DNA of 64,000 nt from Maricaulis sp965228215 (GTDB lineage: Bacteria > Pseudomonadota > Alphaproteobacteria > Caulobacterales > Maricaulaceae): contig OZ245800.1 of NCBI GenBank assembly GCA_965228215.1, positions 992,001 to 1,056,000 of the forward strand, in the 5' to 3' direction. This document shows positions 17,387 through 25,651 of the stretch, piece after piece (the first letter of the stretch is position 1; each line of letters opens with the position of its first letter). The translations under genes and the position numbers were made by a program. The notes beneath the pieces are model-generated. The model saw only the letters and a list, made by a program, of their open reading frames with translations. It ran no database searches and was not told the origin of the DNA.

Positions 17387-18121
17387 ATGCTCGAAATCCT
17401 TCGAAAAGCGCTACCCACCCTGGGCACCATCATCGCCGTGGGAACATTCCTGGCCATTCTTGCGCCCTACCAGACGCACCAGATGGGCTGGCCCTGGGTC
17501 TGGGTCTACTGGACGGGTCTGATGGCGTTCGGCTGGACCTGCGCAGGCCTGATCGTCAGCGCGATGGAAAAACTCCTGCCCGATTGGCCGCCGATCCGTT
17601 TCTACGTCCTGATTTCCGCCCTGATCAGTCTTCCGATCACGCTCGCCGTTGTCCTGGTCCAGGTCTATCTCGGCAGCCGGTTCGGCCTGCTCGATCTGCC
17701 GATTGTCTTCATGATGGTCTGGGTGATTTCCGCCGCCGTCACGACATTCGGCTATCTCAGCGAACGCGGCCGCCGCCTGGCCGAAGCCGCCAGGGAAGGC
17801 CGGATCGGCACGGCCTTGCTGGAAAAACTGCCGCACAAGCTGCGCGCGGCGGAGATCCTCGCCCTGGAATCCGAGGATCACTATCTACGGGTCCACACCG
17901 ACCAGGGCGATGCACTCATTCTCATGCGCCTCTCGGACGCGATCGCCGCGGTCGAGGAATTGGACGGGGCCAAGACGCACCGGTCCTGGTGGGTCGCACG
18001 CACGGCCGTCACCGATGTGAGCCGGGGTGATGGACGCGCCACGCTGACGCTGAGCACGGGCGTGGAAGCGCCGGTGAGCCGGACATTCGCACCGGCGCTG
18101 CGGGAATCGGGCTGGTACTAG
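17387..18121 (+). CDS. Membrane-anchored LytTR-domain transcription regulator
   Basis: A 244-residue protein with four predicted membrane helices (about residues 8-27, 35-55, 68-88 and 95-118) and a C-terminal LytTR DNA-binding domain (about 145-240; ILALESEDHYLRVHT, HRSWWVA). It has no response-regulator receiver domain. Such membrane LytTR proteins often control adjacent envelope genes. It is divergent from the DUF2141-carotenoid oxygenase unit, which is its obvious candidate target. A GTG at 17351 would add 12 residues; neither start has a strong ribosome site. Confidence 0.82.
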   Translation: MLEILRKALPTLGTIIAVGTFLAILAPYQTHQMGWPWVWVYWTGLMAFGWTCAGLIVSAMEKLLPDWPPIRFYVLISALISLPITLAVVLVQVYLGSRFGLLDLPIVFMMVWVISAAVTTFGYLSERGRRLAEAAREGRIGTALLEKLPHKLRAAEILALESEDHYLRVHTDQGDALILMRLSDAIAAVEELDGAKTHRSWWVARTAVTDVSRGDGRATLTLSTGVEAPVSRTFAPALRESGWY

Positions 18122-18210
18122 GCAGACAGGCCCGAGCCTGCCCGCCCGGCTTGCACCGGCGCAACCCTGGGACCAAACTCCGCCTCCAAGACGATTGGAA
18201 AACCGCCACC

Positions 18211-18978
18211 ATGTCCAACCCGGTCACGCTACAGCTGAACCCTGATCTCGATCCGAAACCGTTCGCCGAGATTTATGCCCGCGAGGGCCTGGTCCAGATC
18301 CCCGACATCCTGCCGGCCGGAACGGCCGACGCGATCCACGACATGCTGGCCAAACACATCCAGTGGCGACTGGTTTTCCCATCACCGGCCGACGCAAGCG
18401 CCGTCAATCACGGCGCCGTGGAAATGCTGACGCAGCAGGACATCCAGGCGCTTGGCCCGGACGGCATGCGGCACAAGATCCAGGGCGTGCTGACGAAGGC
18501 GCGCGAGAATATCGGCTATCTCTATTCCAGCTATCCGATGATCCAGGCCTATACGGGCGGCTGGGACCAGGGGCATCCCATCCACGCCGTCACGGAATTT
18601 CTCAACTCACCAGGCTTCCTCGAATTCGGCCGCCAGGTCATCGGGGTCGACAAGCTGACCAAGGCCGACGCCCAGGCGACGCTCTACGCGCCGGGTAATT
18701 TCCTGACCCGCCATATCGATGACGGCATGGATAACGAGCGGCGCTGTGCCTACACGTTCGGCTTCACGCGCAATTGGCAGACCGATTGGGGCGGGCTGTT
18801 GATGCTGCTCGACGAGAACCAGGATATCGAACGCGGCCTGCTGCCGCGCTTCAACGTGCTGTCGCTGTTCGACGGCCGCAAGATCCACTCGGTGAGTGCC
18901 GTCACCCAGTTTGCCGGCGCCGGACGCTACCAGATCACGGGTTGGCTGCGGGATGACCCGCCGGCCGGACAGGCCTGA
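18211..18978 (+). CDS. 2-oxoglutarate/Fe(II)-dependent oxygenase family protein
   Basis: A 255-residue protein with the double-stranded beta-helix core of the prolyl hydroxylase-like 2OG oxygenases. The facial triad is visible as the HID motif of LTRHIDDG and a later His in KIHSVSAV, followed by the 2OG-anchoring Arg in GRYQITGWLR. The substrate is unknown. The ATG at 18211 is favoured over an in-frame ATG at 18151 because MSNPVTLQL fits a normal start. It overlaps no neighbour; the convergent UspA gene ends two bases downstream. Confidence 0.8.
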   Translation: MSNPVTLQLNPDLDPKPFAEIYAREGLVQIPDILPAGTADAIHDMLAKHIQWRLVFPSPADASAVNHGAVEMLTQQDIQALGPDGMRHKIQGVLTKARENIGYLYSSYPMIQAYTGGWDQGHPIHAVTEFLNSPGFLEFGRQVIGVDKLTKADAQATLYAPGNFLTRHIDDGMDNERRCAYTFGFTRNWQTDWGGLLMLLDENQDIERGLLPRFNVLSLFDGRKIHSVSAVTQFAGAGRYQITGWLRDDPPAGQA

Positions 18979-18980
18979 AA

Positions 18981-19820
18981 CTAGTGCGCCAGTAGGATCG
19001 CGAAGGGCGTGCCCTTGAGCAGGGCCGTCGTGTCGTCGCGGCCGATCGAGCGCTGCCAACCCGGCGCGCCGAACGCACCCATGACCAGCAGGTCTGCCTC
19101 TTCCGCGGTCGAGGTTTCGATCAGCGCCCGCGCCGGGCTGCGGCCATCAAGCGAGACGGAACGCGTCTCGGCCTTCACCCGGTGAACGGCCAGGTATTGC
19201 GCCATGTCCGCCAATTGCTCGGCGGAATTATCATCAACGCCTGCATGCAGGAGCAGCACGGTGTCGGCCGCCTGCAGGATCGGCATCGCGCCGATAACCG
19301 CACGCGCTGCCTCGAGCGACCCGTCCCAGGCGATCACGATACGGCCAAACCCGGATCCAGCCTCGCGGCATTCGGGCAGGACCAGGATCGGACGCCCGGA
19401 CTGACAGGCGGCGGCCTCGATGGCGTTCAACTTGTTCTGCAGCTCGGGCCCATCCGGTTTTGCCACCAGGATGAGATCGCTGATACGTCCCTCAATCGCC
19501 ATGGCCGCACGCGGCAGGCCGATGAATTCGATGAAGCGCCCGATCCGTTCGGGCGAGGCACCGTCCGCGAGCGTGTTGAAGGACGCGTGGGCCCGCTCGC
19601 TGGCGAGCGCGGCCGCGTCATCCAGCGCCTCGAGCACACCTTCCATGCCGTAGGTGGAGAAAGCATCGCCCAGGAAATCACCGCCGCTGGCGGCATTGCG
19701 GCGCACGAACAGCGCATCCAGCCGGGCTTCATGGGCCTCGCAGAGACCCAGGGCCTGGCCGAGCAGCGCGTCATCGCACGTCCCGCCATCCAGCATGATC
19801 AGAATTCGACGCAAACGCAT
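18981..19820 (-). CDS. Universal stress protein (UspA family, tandem domain)
   Basis: A 279-residue protein made of two Usp-type alpha/beta domains (about 1-135 and 150-279). The second domain has the GRIVIAWDGS beta strand and the VMGAFGAPGWQR turn near its end. The start at 19820 has GGGAGGG a few bases upstream. The in-frame ATG at 19886 would extend the protein into the acetyltransferase gene. It lies 13 bases downstream of that gene and is probably co-transcribed. Confidence 0.87.
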   Translation of the reverse strand: MRLRRILIMLDGGTCDDALLGQALGLCEAHEARLDALFVRRNAASGGDFLGDAFSTYGMEGVLEALDDAAALASERAHASFNTLADGASPERIGRFIEFIGLPRAAMAIEGRISDLILVAKPDGPELQNKLNAIEAAACQSGRPILVLPECREAGSGFGRIVIAWDGSLEAARAVIGAMPILQAADTVLLLHAGVDDNSAEQLADMAQYLAVHRVKAETRSVSLDGRSPARALIETSTAEEADLLVMGAFGAPGWQRSIGRDDTTALLKGTPFAILLAH

Positions 19821-19833
19821 TTTGCCCTCCCTG

Positions 19834-20373
19834 TCAGGATTGGCTCCGGAAACGTTTCCACTCCTCGGCGCTCTGCCCCCAGACATCGGCCATCATGTCG
19901 AAGCCGGCGACTTCCGCCTGGTAGCCCAGATTGCGCGATCCCAGTTTCCGCGCCACGCCCTGGCTGCCGTGATTATCCTCGTCGATGAGGTGGATGATCT
20001 CGCTCCAGCCCAGATCGTCGACCACCCAGTCCATGCACGCCCGGCCGGCTTCCGTCGCCAGACCCTTGCCCCAGGTCGAGCGATTGAGCGACCAGCCGAT
20101 CTCCGGCTGCGGCCAGCCATGCGGATACCAGGGACCGATCCGGCCGATCCATTCACCGCTTGATTTCTCGATCACAGAGAAGAAGCCGTAACCGCGCAAT
20201 TGCCAGTGGCCGAGAATGCCGCACAGCGTGCGCCAGACCAGCGGCGGCGATTGCACACCGCCGATGAAACGCGTGGTTTCCTCGTCCGCGAGCAGATCAC
20301 AAAGCGGTTCGAGATCCTCTTCGGTCGGCACGCGAAGAAGCAGGCGATCAGTTTCCAGTACCGGCGTGTCCAT
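19834..20373 (-). CDS. GNAT family N-acetyltransferase (RimJ/RimL type)
   Basis: A 179-residue protein with the GNAT fold: LETDRLLLRVPTEEDL at the start, the WIGRIGPW strand and the GWSLNRSTWGKGLATEAG acetyl-CoA loop, then SQGVARKLG. This is the subfamily of RimJ-like enzymes that acetylate N-termini or small molecules; the substrate cannot be told. The ATG at 20373 is the start expected from the family. It precedes the UspA gene by 13 bases. Confidence 0.9.
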   Translation of the reverse strand: MDTPVLETDRLLLRVPTEEDLEPLCDLLADEETTRFIGGVQSPPLVWRTLCGILGHWQLRGYGFFSVIEKSSGEWIGRIGPWYPHGWPQPEIGWSLNRSTWGKGLATEAGRACMDWVVDDLGWSEIIHLIDEDNHGSQGVARKLGSRNLGYQAEVAGFDMMADVWGQSAEEWKRFRSQS

Positions 20374-20608
20374 GCATCGAGGCGACAATCTTCCGGCGAT
20401 CAGGTCAAGGGACAAATCCGCGCATGTGTTGCAGGTCAGGCGATTGCACGCATTCTTTATAACTGCGTCCCGACCCCTGCCCCGAAATCGCCACGTATAT
20501 GATTTCCCTGCTCGCATTTCGGCCCAACATTTTCACGTCAGAAACATGGAACGGCCCGGTGCTTGCTTATTGTGACAACGATGTAACGAATTTGCGTGAG
20601 TGGGCTCG

Positions 20609-21106
20609 ATGGAGGACCAAAACCGTCCCGGCGTGATACGCCTGCTGGTCTATATCATCGTCGCTGCCGGTCTGGCGGGCGGTGTAGCCGGCTGGGTACA
20701 CTCCAGTGGCAGTCTGGAATGGGCGGAATCCCTGCTCGTCCCGACATGGTCGCCGGATGTGAGCTGGGTCAATATTTTCGGCATTATCTCCATGCAGTTG
20801 ACGGCGCTGAGCCTGTGGCTGCTCCAGCGCAGCAGTGCCGGAGCGCTGAAACTGCTCTGCACCCTGCTCGTTCTCGGCCAGATCGCGGCGATCATCCTGC
20901 ATCTCTGTGTCTTCTTCGGCGAACGCGACGTGACCCTGGGCTTCCTGATCAGCCTGGCGCTGTGGGCCTATTCCCTCATCACGACAGGCCTCGTCGGTCG
21001 TTGCGATACGCGGGCGGGCTTCCTGCTCTGGCCGGTCTTCATCGCACTCAGCTACGGGCTTGCGCTCAGCTTCGAGGTCATGCGCCTCAATGGCGGCGGC
21101 CTCTAG
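20609..21106 (+). CDS. TspO/MBR-like membrane protein, divergent
   Basis: A 165-residue protein with five predicted helices. The VPTWSPD, IFGIISMQLTALSLWLLQ and LISLALWAYSLITTGLV segments resemble the tryptophan-rich TspO pattern, though key porphyrin-binding tryptophans are only partly conserved. A tetrapyrrole or redox role is possible. A GTG at 20600 is an alternative start. A strong terminator follows at 21111-21147, shared with mdh. Confidence 0.55.
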   Translation: MEDQNRPGVIRLLVYIIVAAGLAGGVAGWVHSSGSLEWAESLLVPTWSPDVSWVNIFGIISMQLTALSLWLLQRSSAGALKLLCTLLVLGQIAAIILHLCVFFGERDVTLGFLISLALWAYSLITTGLVGRCDTRAGFLLWPVFIALSYGLALSFEVMRLNGGGL

Positions 21107-21110
21107 GTAA

Positions 21111-21147
21111 AGAAAAAGCCGCCACCCGGCGGGCAGCGGCTCTTTTC
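21111..21147 (-). terminator. Bidirectional terminator between TspO-like gene and mdh
   Basis: The AGCCGC arm (21117-21122) pairs with GCGGCT (21136-21141), with further pairing inside (CACCCGGCGGGCA). On the minus strand it is followed by TTTTTCTTT, so it ends mdh transcription best. On the plus strand it has a shorter TCTTTT run. Confidence 0.85.
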
Positions 21148-21163
21148 AAGACATGTCGGTCAA

Positions 21164-22126
21164 TCAGCCGAGGCTGGGCTCCAGGCCCTTGCATGCCTCG
21201 ACGAGACCTTTCACGGCATCGACGGAATTGTCGAACATCGTCTGCTCTTCATCGTTGAGCGAGATCTCGACAACCTTCTCGACACCGCCCGCACCGATCA
21301 CCACCGGCACGCCGACATAGAGATCATCCTGGCCGAACTGGCCGGTCAGGTGTGCGGCACAGGGCAGGATGCGCTTCTTGTCGCGCAGATAGGAGACGGC
21401 CATGTCGATGGCGCTCTCGGCCGGGGCGTAGTAGGCCGAACCATTGCCCAGGAGGGCCACGATCTCGCCACCGCCCTTGCGGGTCCGGTCGACAATCGCG
21501 TCCATCTTTTCCTGCGTGGACCAGCCCATCTCGACCATGTCCGGCACCGGGATGCCGGCGATCGTGGAATAGCGCAGCAGCGGCACCATCGTGTCGCCAT
21601 GACCACCCATCACGAAGGCGGTGACGTCTTCAACCGAAACCTCGAATTCGTCCGCGAGGAAGTGGCGGAAACGAGCACTGTCCAGCACGCCGGCCATGCC
21701 GACGACCTTGTTGTGCGGCAGGCCGGAGAATTCGCGCAGCGCCCAGACCATGGCGTCCAGCGGGTTGGTGATGCAGATCACGAACGCGTCGGGGGCGTGC
21801 TTGGCGATGCCTTCGCCGACAGCCTTCATGACTTTCAGATTGATGCCCAGCAGGTCATCGCGGCTCATGCCCGGCTTGCGCGGCACGCCGGCGGTGACGA
21901 TGCAGACATCAGCGCCCGCGATCGCGGCGTAGTCGTCGGCACCGGCGAGCTTGGAATCCTTGCCGAACACCGGGCTGGCCTCGGCGATATCCAGTGCCTT
22001 GCCCTTGGCAATGCCTTCAGCGATGTCGAACAGGACAACATCACCCAGTTCTTCGCGGGCCGCGATGTGAGCGAGCGTGCCGCCGATCATGCCGGAGCCG
22101 ATGAGCGCAATCTTGTTTCGAGCCAT
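21164..22126 (-). CDS. mdh: Malate dehydrogenase (LDH-like type)
   Basis: NAD-dependent malate dehydrogenase of the TCA cycle, 320 residues. It has the N-terminal GSGMIGGTLAH nucleotide loop, VTAGVPRKPGMSRDDL, the ITNPLDAM strand and the catalytic GGHGDTMVP histidine. Its place between zapE and sucCD fits the conserved alphaproteobacterial TCA cluster, here interrupted. AGAGGAG lies 8 bases upstream of the ATG. It is followed by a strong terminator, so it is not co-transcribed with the suc genes. Confidence 0.98.
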   Translation of the reverse strand: MARNKIALIGSGMIGGTLAHIAAREELGDVVLFDIAEGIAKGKALDIAEASPVFGKDSKLAGADDYAAIAGADVCIVTAGVPRKPGMSRDDLLGINLKVMKAVGEGIAKHAPDAFVICITNPLDAMVWALREFSGLPHNKVVGMAGVLDSARFRHFLADEFEVSVEDVTAFVMGGHGDTMVPLLRYSTIAGIPVPDMVEMGWSTQEKMDAIVDRTRKGGGEIVALLGNGSAYYAPAESAIDMAVSYLRDKKRILPCAAHLTGQFGQDDLYVGVPVVIGAGGVEKVVEISLNDEEQTMFDNSVDAVKGLVEACKGLEPSLG

Positions 22127-22222
22127 GGAGAGGACTCCTCTAACGGGAATGGACAGGTCTTGCGCGCCGGTCTACCGCCGCTTGCGGGCCGGAGCAAGCG
22201 GCGGGGCCATCCCGGACAGGCC

Positions 22223-22900
22223 CTAGCGCTTGATACCCATAAGAATGCCGTCACCGATCGTGGTGAAGGCCATGTCGACCCGGGTGTCGTCGCGGACCTT
22301 GTCGGCGAGGGCTTTCAGGGCTGCGGTATCGTCGTCGGAGGCCAGTTTTGCGGCATCCGCGACACTCCCGCCCCACAGGACATTATCGAAGAGAACCAGA
22401 CCGCCGGGGCGCAGGAGGTCGAGACCGGCCTCGTAATAGGCGTCATACCCGGTCTTGTCGGCGTCGATGAAGATCATGTCGACCTCGCCCGCATGCTGTT
22501 CGACCAGGCCGGACAGGGTTTCGCGGGCATCGCCGATACACAGCTCGATCTGGTCATCCACGCCGGCTTCCTCCCAGTAGGCGCGGGCGCGACCGGTGTA
22601 GTCCTCGGAGATATCGCAACCGATCAGACGCGCGGCCCCGCCATGCATGTCCTTCATGGCGAGCATGGTCGCCAGCGCGGAATAACCGGTGAAGACACCG
22701 ATCTCGACCGCCAGGCGGGCGTTGGCCAGGCGCGCGCAGACCTGCAGGAATGCGCCCTGTTCGGGACTGATCTGCATGACAGAGACATCGCCCATCGCAT
22801 CGGTTTCCTCGCGGCATCGGGCAAGGGCGGCATGCTCGGCACGATTGGCCTGGCGAACATAGGCGGTCAGGGTCTCGTCGAGACCGAAGGATCGTGACAT
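22223..22900 (-). CDS. Class I SAM-dependent O-methyltransferase (caffeoyl-CoA type)
   Basis: A 225-residue methyltransferase of the catechol/caffeoyl-CoA O-methyltransferase family. The SAM motif is AVEIGVFTGYSALA, followed by the metal-binding DMIFIDADKTGYDAY and DNVLWGG segments. It would methylate a catechol-like hydroxyl with Mg2+. It lies between zapE and mdh (96 bases from mdh), a spot where related genomes usually have no gene. Confidence 0.93.
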   Translation of the reverse strand: MSRSFGLDETLTAYVRQANRAEHAALARCREETDAMGDVSVMQISPEQGAFLQVCARLANARLAVEIGVFTGYSALATMLAMKDMHGGAARLIGCDISEDYTGRARAYWEEAGVDDQIELCIGDARETLSGLVEQHAGEVDMIFIDADKTGYDAYYEAGLDLLRPGGLVLFDNVLWGGSVADAAKLASDDDTAALKALADKVRDDTRVDMAFTTIGDGILMGIKR

Positions 22901-22975
22901 GGGGCGCTCCCGGCGAAGGTTGAGGCGGTCGATGGGAGCGGGATGGTAAGCCGGGTACCCGGCATGTCCAGCGGA

Positions 22976-24115
22976 CTATTCGGCGCTTTCGACCTGGCGG
23001 CGTTCGGCGGCGAGATAGTCGTGCGTGCGCATTTCCATCAGGCGCGATGATGTGCGCTCGAACTCGAAGGCCCCATCGCCTTCCGGATAAAGATCCTGCG
23101 GTTCGGCATCGGCGCTCATCACCAGCTTGGCCCGGGCTTCGTAGAGGGCATCGATCAGGGTGACGAAACGCTTGGCCTCATTGCGCTTGTCGATCTGGAG
23201 TTTCGGCACGCGATCCAGGAGGACCGTATGAAAGCGTGAGGCGATGGCGAGATAGTCTGCAGCCCCCAGCGGCCGGGCGCACAATTCCTCGAAGGTGAAA
23301 CGCGCAACGCCCGCGGCCTCGCGCTCGATCGGCAGCATGCGCCCACCGACATCGATCGCGCAGGATTGCGGCACCGCCCCCTGGGTCAGACGCTCCCAGG
23401 CATCATTCATCGCCAGGTCGGCATCCATCGTCAGCGGACAGTAATAGACCGGAGCCGCCTCCAGCTGGCGCAGGCGATGGTCGACACCGCCATTGAGCTC
23501 GAACAGGTCGAGCCGCGTCTTCAGCAGGTCGATGAAGGGCAGGAAGAGCTGGCGATTGATACCATCCTTGTAGAGGTCGTCCGGATGCCGGTTGGAGGTC
23601 GACACCACGACCACACCTTCCTCGAACAGGCGTTCGAACAGGCGACCCAGAATCATGGCGTCGGCAATATCCGTAACCTGGAATTCGTCGAAGGCCAGCA
23701 GGCGGGCCTCGCGGGCCAGTTTCCGCGCGACAGGCGGGATCGGATCATCACCGGCGCCCTTCACATATTCAGGACGGCGCTTGCGCTCGCCCTTGCTCAG
23801 GCCGCGCCATTCGGTGATGCGCGCATGCACATCCTGCATGAATTCGTGAAAATGCGCCCGCCGGCGCGGTTTGGTCGACGCCGTCTCGATGAACAGATCC
23901 ATCAGCATGGATTTGCCGCGACCAACCCCGCCCCAGAGATACAGACCGCGCGGCGCGGGCTTCGGCTTTCCGAACAGGGGTTTGTGGCCGGGCCGCCAGG
24001 ATTTCAGACGCGTCTGCAATTCCGCCAGAGCAGCCGCGGCCCGTTCCTGGTCCGCATCCTCCGACAGGGCTCCCGAGTCTACCCGCTCGCGCCACAATGA
24101 AACCGGCGTTGTCAT
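22976..24115 (-). CDS. zapE: Cell division ATPase ZapE (AFG1-like)
   Basis: A 379-residue P-loop ATPase of the ZapE/AFG1 family. Walker A GGVGRGKS is at residues 62-69, Walker B LLAFDEFQVTD and the sensor region VVSTSNRHPDDLY follow. In E. coli ZapE acts on FtsZ under stress; in Alphaproteobacteria the gene is commonly placed just ahead of mdh. Here the O-methyltransferase gene separates them. The start lies 100 bases from the divergent orphan membrane gene. Confidence 0.95.
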   Translation of the reverse strand: MTTPVSLWRERVDSGALSEDADQERAAAALAELQTRLKSWRPGHKPLFGKPKPAPRGLYLWGGVGRGKSMLMDLFIETASTKPRRRAHFHEFMQDVHARITEWRGLSKGERKRRPEYVKGAGDDPIPPVARKLAREARLLAFDEFQVTDIADAMILGRLFERLFEEGVVVVSTSNRHPDDLYKDGINRQLFLPFIDLLKTRLDLFELNGGVDHRLRQLEAAPVYYCPLTMDADLAMNDAWERLTQGAVPQSCAIDVGGRMLPIEREAAGVARFTFEELCARPLGAADYLAIASRFHTVLLDRVPKLQIDKRNEAKRFVTLIDALYEARAKLVMSADAEPQDLYPEGDGAFEFERTSSRLMEMRTHDYLAAERRQVESAE

Positions 24116-24216
24116 GAGGTCAGCCTACTGCCCACGTGTTGAGATCACGTCAATGGCGCTCACACCGCTTGGCGGCAGCTCGACTATCGGATTAATTGCA
24201 TCCGTGGAGGACTGCA

Positions 24217-25233
24217 ATGCAGGCGAATGACCGGCTCACCCGGCTTCAGGTCGAGCAAATGCTGGCACATGGCGTGCCGGATGCTGCGATCACCTGGGCG
24301 CGCCAGAATTATGATAGCGCCCGTGCCGAGGCTAGCCTCGCAAGATCGAAACGCGCCCGCTGGTGGGCGCTAGCGTTTGTATTGCCGATTCTGATCGCAC
24401 CTTTTGCCGTGCGGATCATCGAAGCCGTTGTGGCGCCGAGTACACTTCTGTTCGAACTCGCAATGCCGCGAGATATCTTCTTCATCCTGCTCGGTCTGGC
24501 CACGATCTGGCCGAGCATGCGCTTCCTGCGATTCCGGGCGGCGGCAAGATCGGAGATGTTCGACCAGACACACTTGGCGATCCGTCTGTTCGCCGGTCCC
24601 CGCCATCACAACCTTCCCGGCCTGCAACGTCTTCGCGTAAGGCCCTTTTGGATCGGCGGTTCCGAACCGGGCGAGCCGGCTAAGGATGCGATTGTCTGGC
24701 AATCAATAACGGCACCAATCAGCCGCCTCCTGTTCAAGCTCCGCCCGCGCACGGCCCAAGGGGGCTACCAATTCTTCGCGGGTATCGTCAGAGACCGAAC
24801 ACGATCCTGGCTGATGATCATGCTGACTTGCCTTGCAGTGACGCTCCTTGCCGGCAGCGTTGCAGCAATGCGATCGGCGCGCGTCACGCCAGAGGCGCTG
24901 GTTATCCGCCAAGCAGAGCTCGACGGCATCACCGAGCGCGTATTTCCGCTATCCGAATTGCGCTATGTGCAAATTGGCTGCCGCTATCGCAGGAATGACA
25001 ACGACCCCGAATACCGACCCGAATTCAGGCTCCGGGCAAGCCGGGACCATGATCCGAATATTGCCGGATGGATCGCACCGGACCTGAAATACGGCCTTGC
25101 GCTGAGACGCCTACACATTGCTCTGCTCGAGTCCGATGTCGAACGTCTCGCAGGCCGGCTCGACCCCCTGTGCGTGAATCTCTACAGCAATCAGGACGTC
25201 TGGGAGGAAATCTTCCTGAGCGTCAGGCCGTGA
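24217..25233 (+). CDS. Orphan membrane protein, unknown function
   Basis: A 338-residue protein with about four predicted helices (near residues 50-72, 82-100, 195-218) and soluble ends rich in Arg. The N-terminal 35 residues (RLTRLQVEQMLAHGVPDAAI) may be a short helical domain. I recognise no family. The start at 24217 is fixed by GGAGG 6 bases upstream. Codon use looks slightly less GC-rich than the neighbours. The 3' end overlaps the convergent thioesterase gene by 11 bases. Confidence 0.65.
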   Translation: MQANDRLTRLQVEQMLAHGVPDAAITWARQNYDSARAEASLARSKRARWWALAFVLPILIAPFAVRIIEAVVAPSTLLFELAMPRDIFFILLGLATIWPSMRFLRFRAAARSEMFDQTHLAIRLFAGPRHHNLPGLQRLRVRPFWIGGSEPGEPAKDAIVWQSITAPISRLLFKLRPRTAQGGYQFFAGIVRDRTRSWLMIMLTCLAVTLLAGSVAAMRSARVTPEALVIRQAELDGITERVFPLSELRYVQIGCRYRRNDNDPEYRPEFRLRASRDHDPNIAGWIAPDLKYGLALRRLHIALLESDVERLAGRLDPLCVNLYSNQDVWEEIFLSVRP

Positions 25234-25651
25234 GCGCTTGCAGCACCGACCGCATCGTGTCGGGCAGGCTGACCGGTCGCCGCGTGTCGCGGTCGACATA
25301 GACGTGGACGAAATGGCCCTGGGCCGCCGGTTCCGTCTCACCCTGCTTGAACAGCCCGATCTCGTAGACCACCGAGGAATTGCCCACGCGCGCGATCGCG
25401 AGGCCGGCCTCGATCGTTTCCGGATAGGCGAGCGGGGCGAAATAGGCACAGCCGGTCTCGACCACCAGGCCGATGACGTCACCCGCATGAATGTCCAGCC
25501 CGGCCTCCTCGATCAGGAAGGAATTCACCGCCGTGTCGAAAAACCCGTAATAGGCCGCATTGTTGACGTGGCCATAGATGTCATTGTCGGCCCAGCGGGT
25601 GGGCAGGTCACGCCAACGGGCATAATGATCGCGCAATCGTCTCTCGGTCAC
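25223..25651 (-). CDS. Acyl-CoA thioesterase (4HBT hot-dog family)
   Basis: A 142-residue hot-dog protein. The catalytic signature WADNDIYGHVNN is at residues 20-31 and matches 4-hydroxybenzoyl-CoA thioesterase/YbgC-type enzymes that hydrolyse short acyl-CoA thioesters. It starts with a GTG that overlaps the stop of the Fe-alcohol dehydrogenase gene as GTGA, so translation is coupled. The substrate is unknown. Confidence 0.92.
   Translation of the reverse strand: MTERRLRDHYARWRDLPTRWADNDIYGHVNNAAYYGFFDTAVNSFLIEEAGLDIHAGDVIGLVVETGCAYFAPLAYPETIEAGLAIARVGNSSVVYEIGLFKQGETEPAAQGHFVHVYVDRDTRRPVSLPDTMRSVLQALTA

Noticed and set aside
20373..20517. Extension of the acetyltransferase to an upstream ATG
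   Set aside because: The added residues do not resemble the family, and the AT-rich part fits a promoter region.
21350..22897. 515-residue frame antisense to mdh and the O-methyltransferase
   Set aside because: It spans two real genes and the gap between them; it has no domains.
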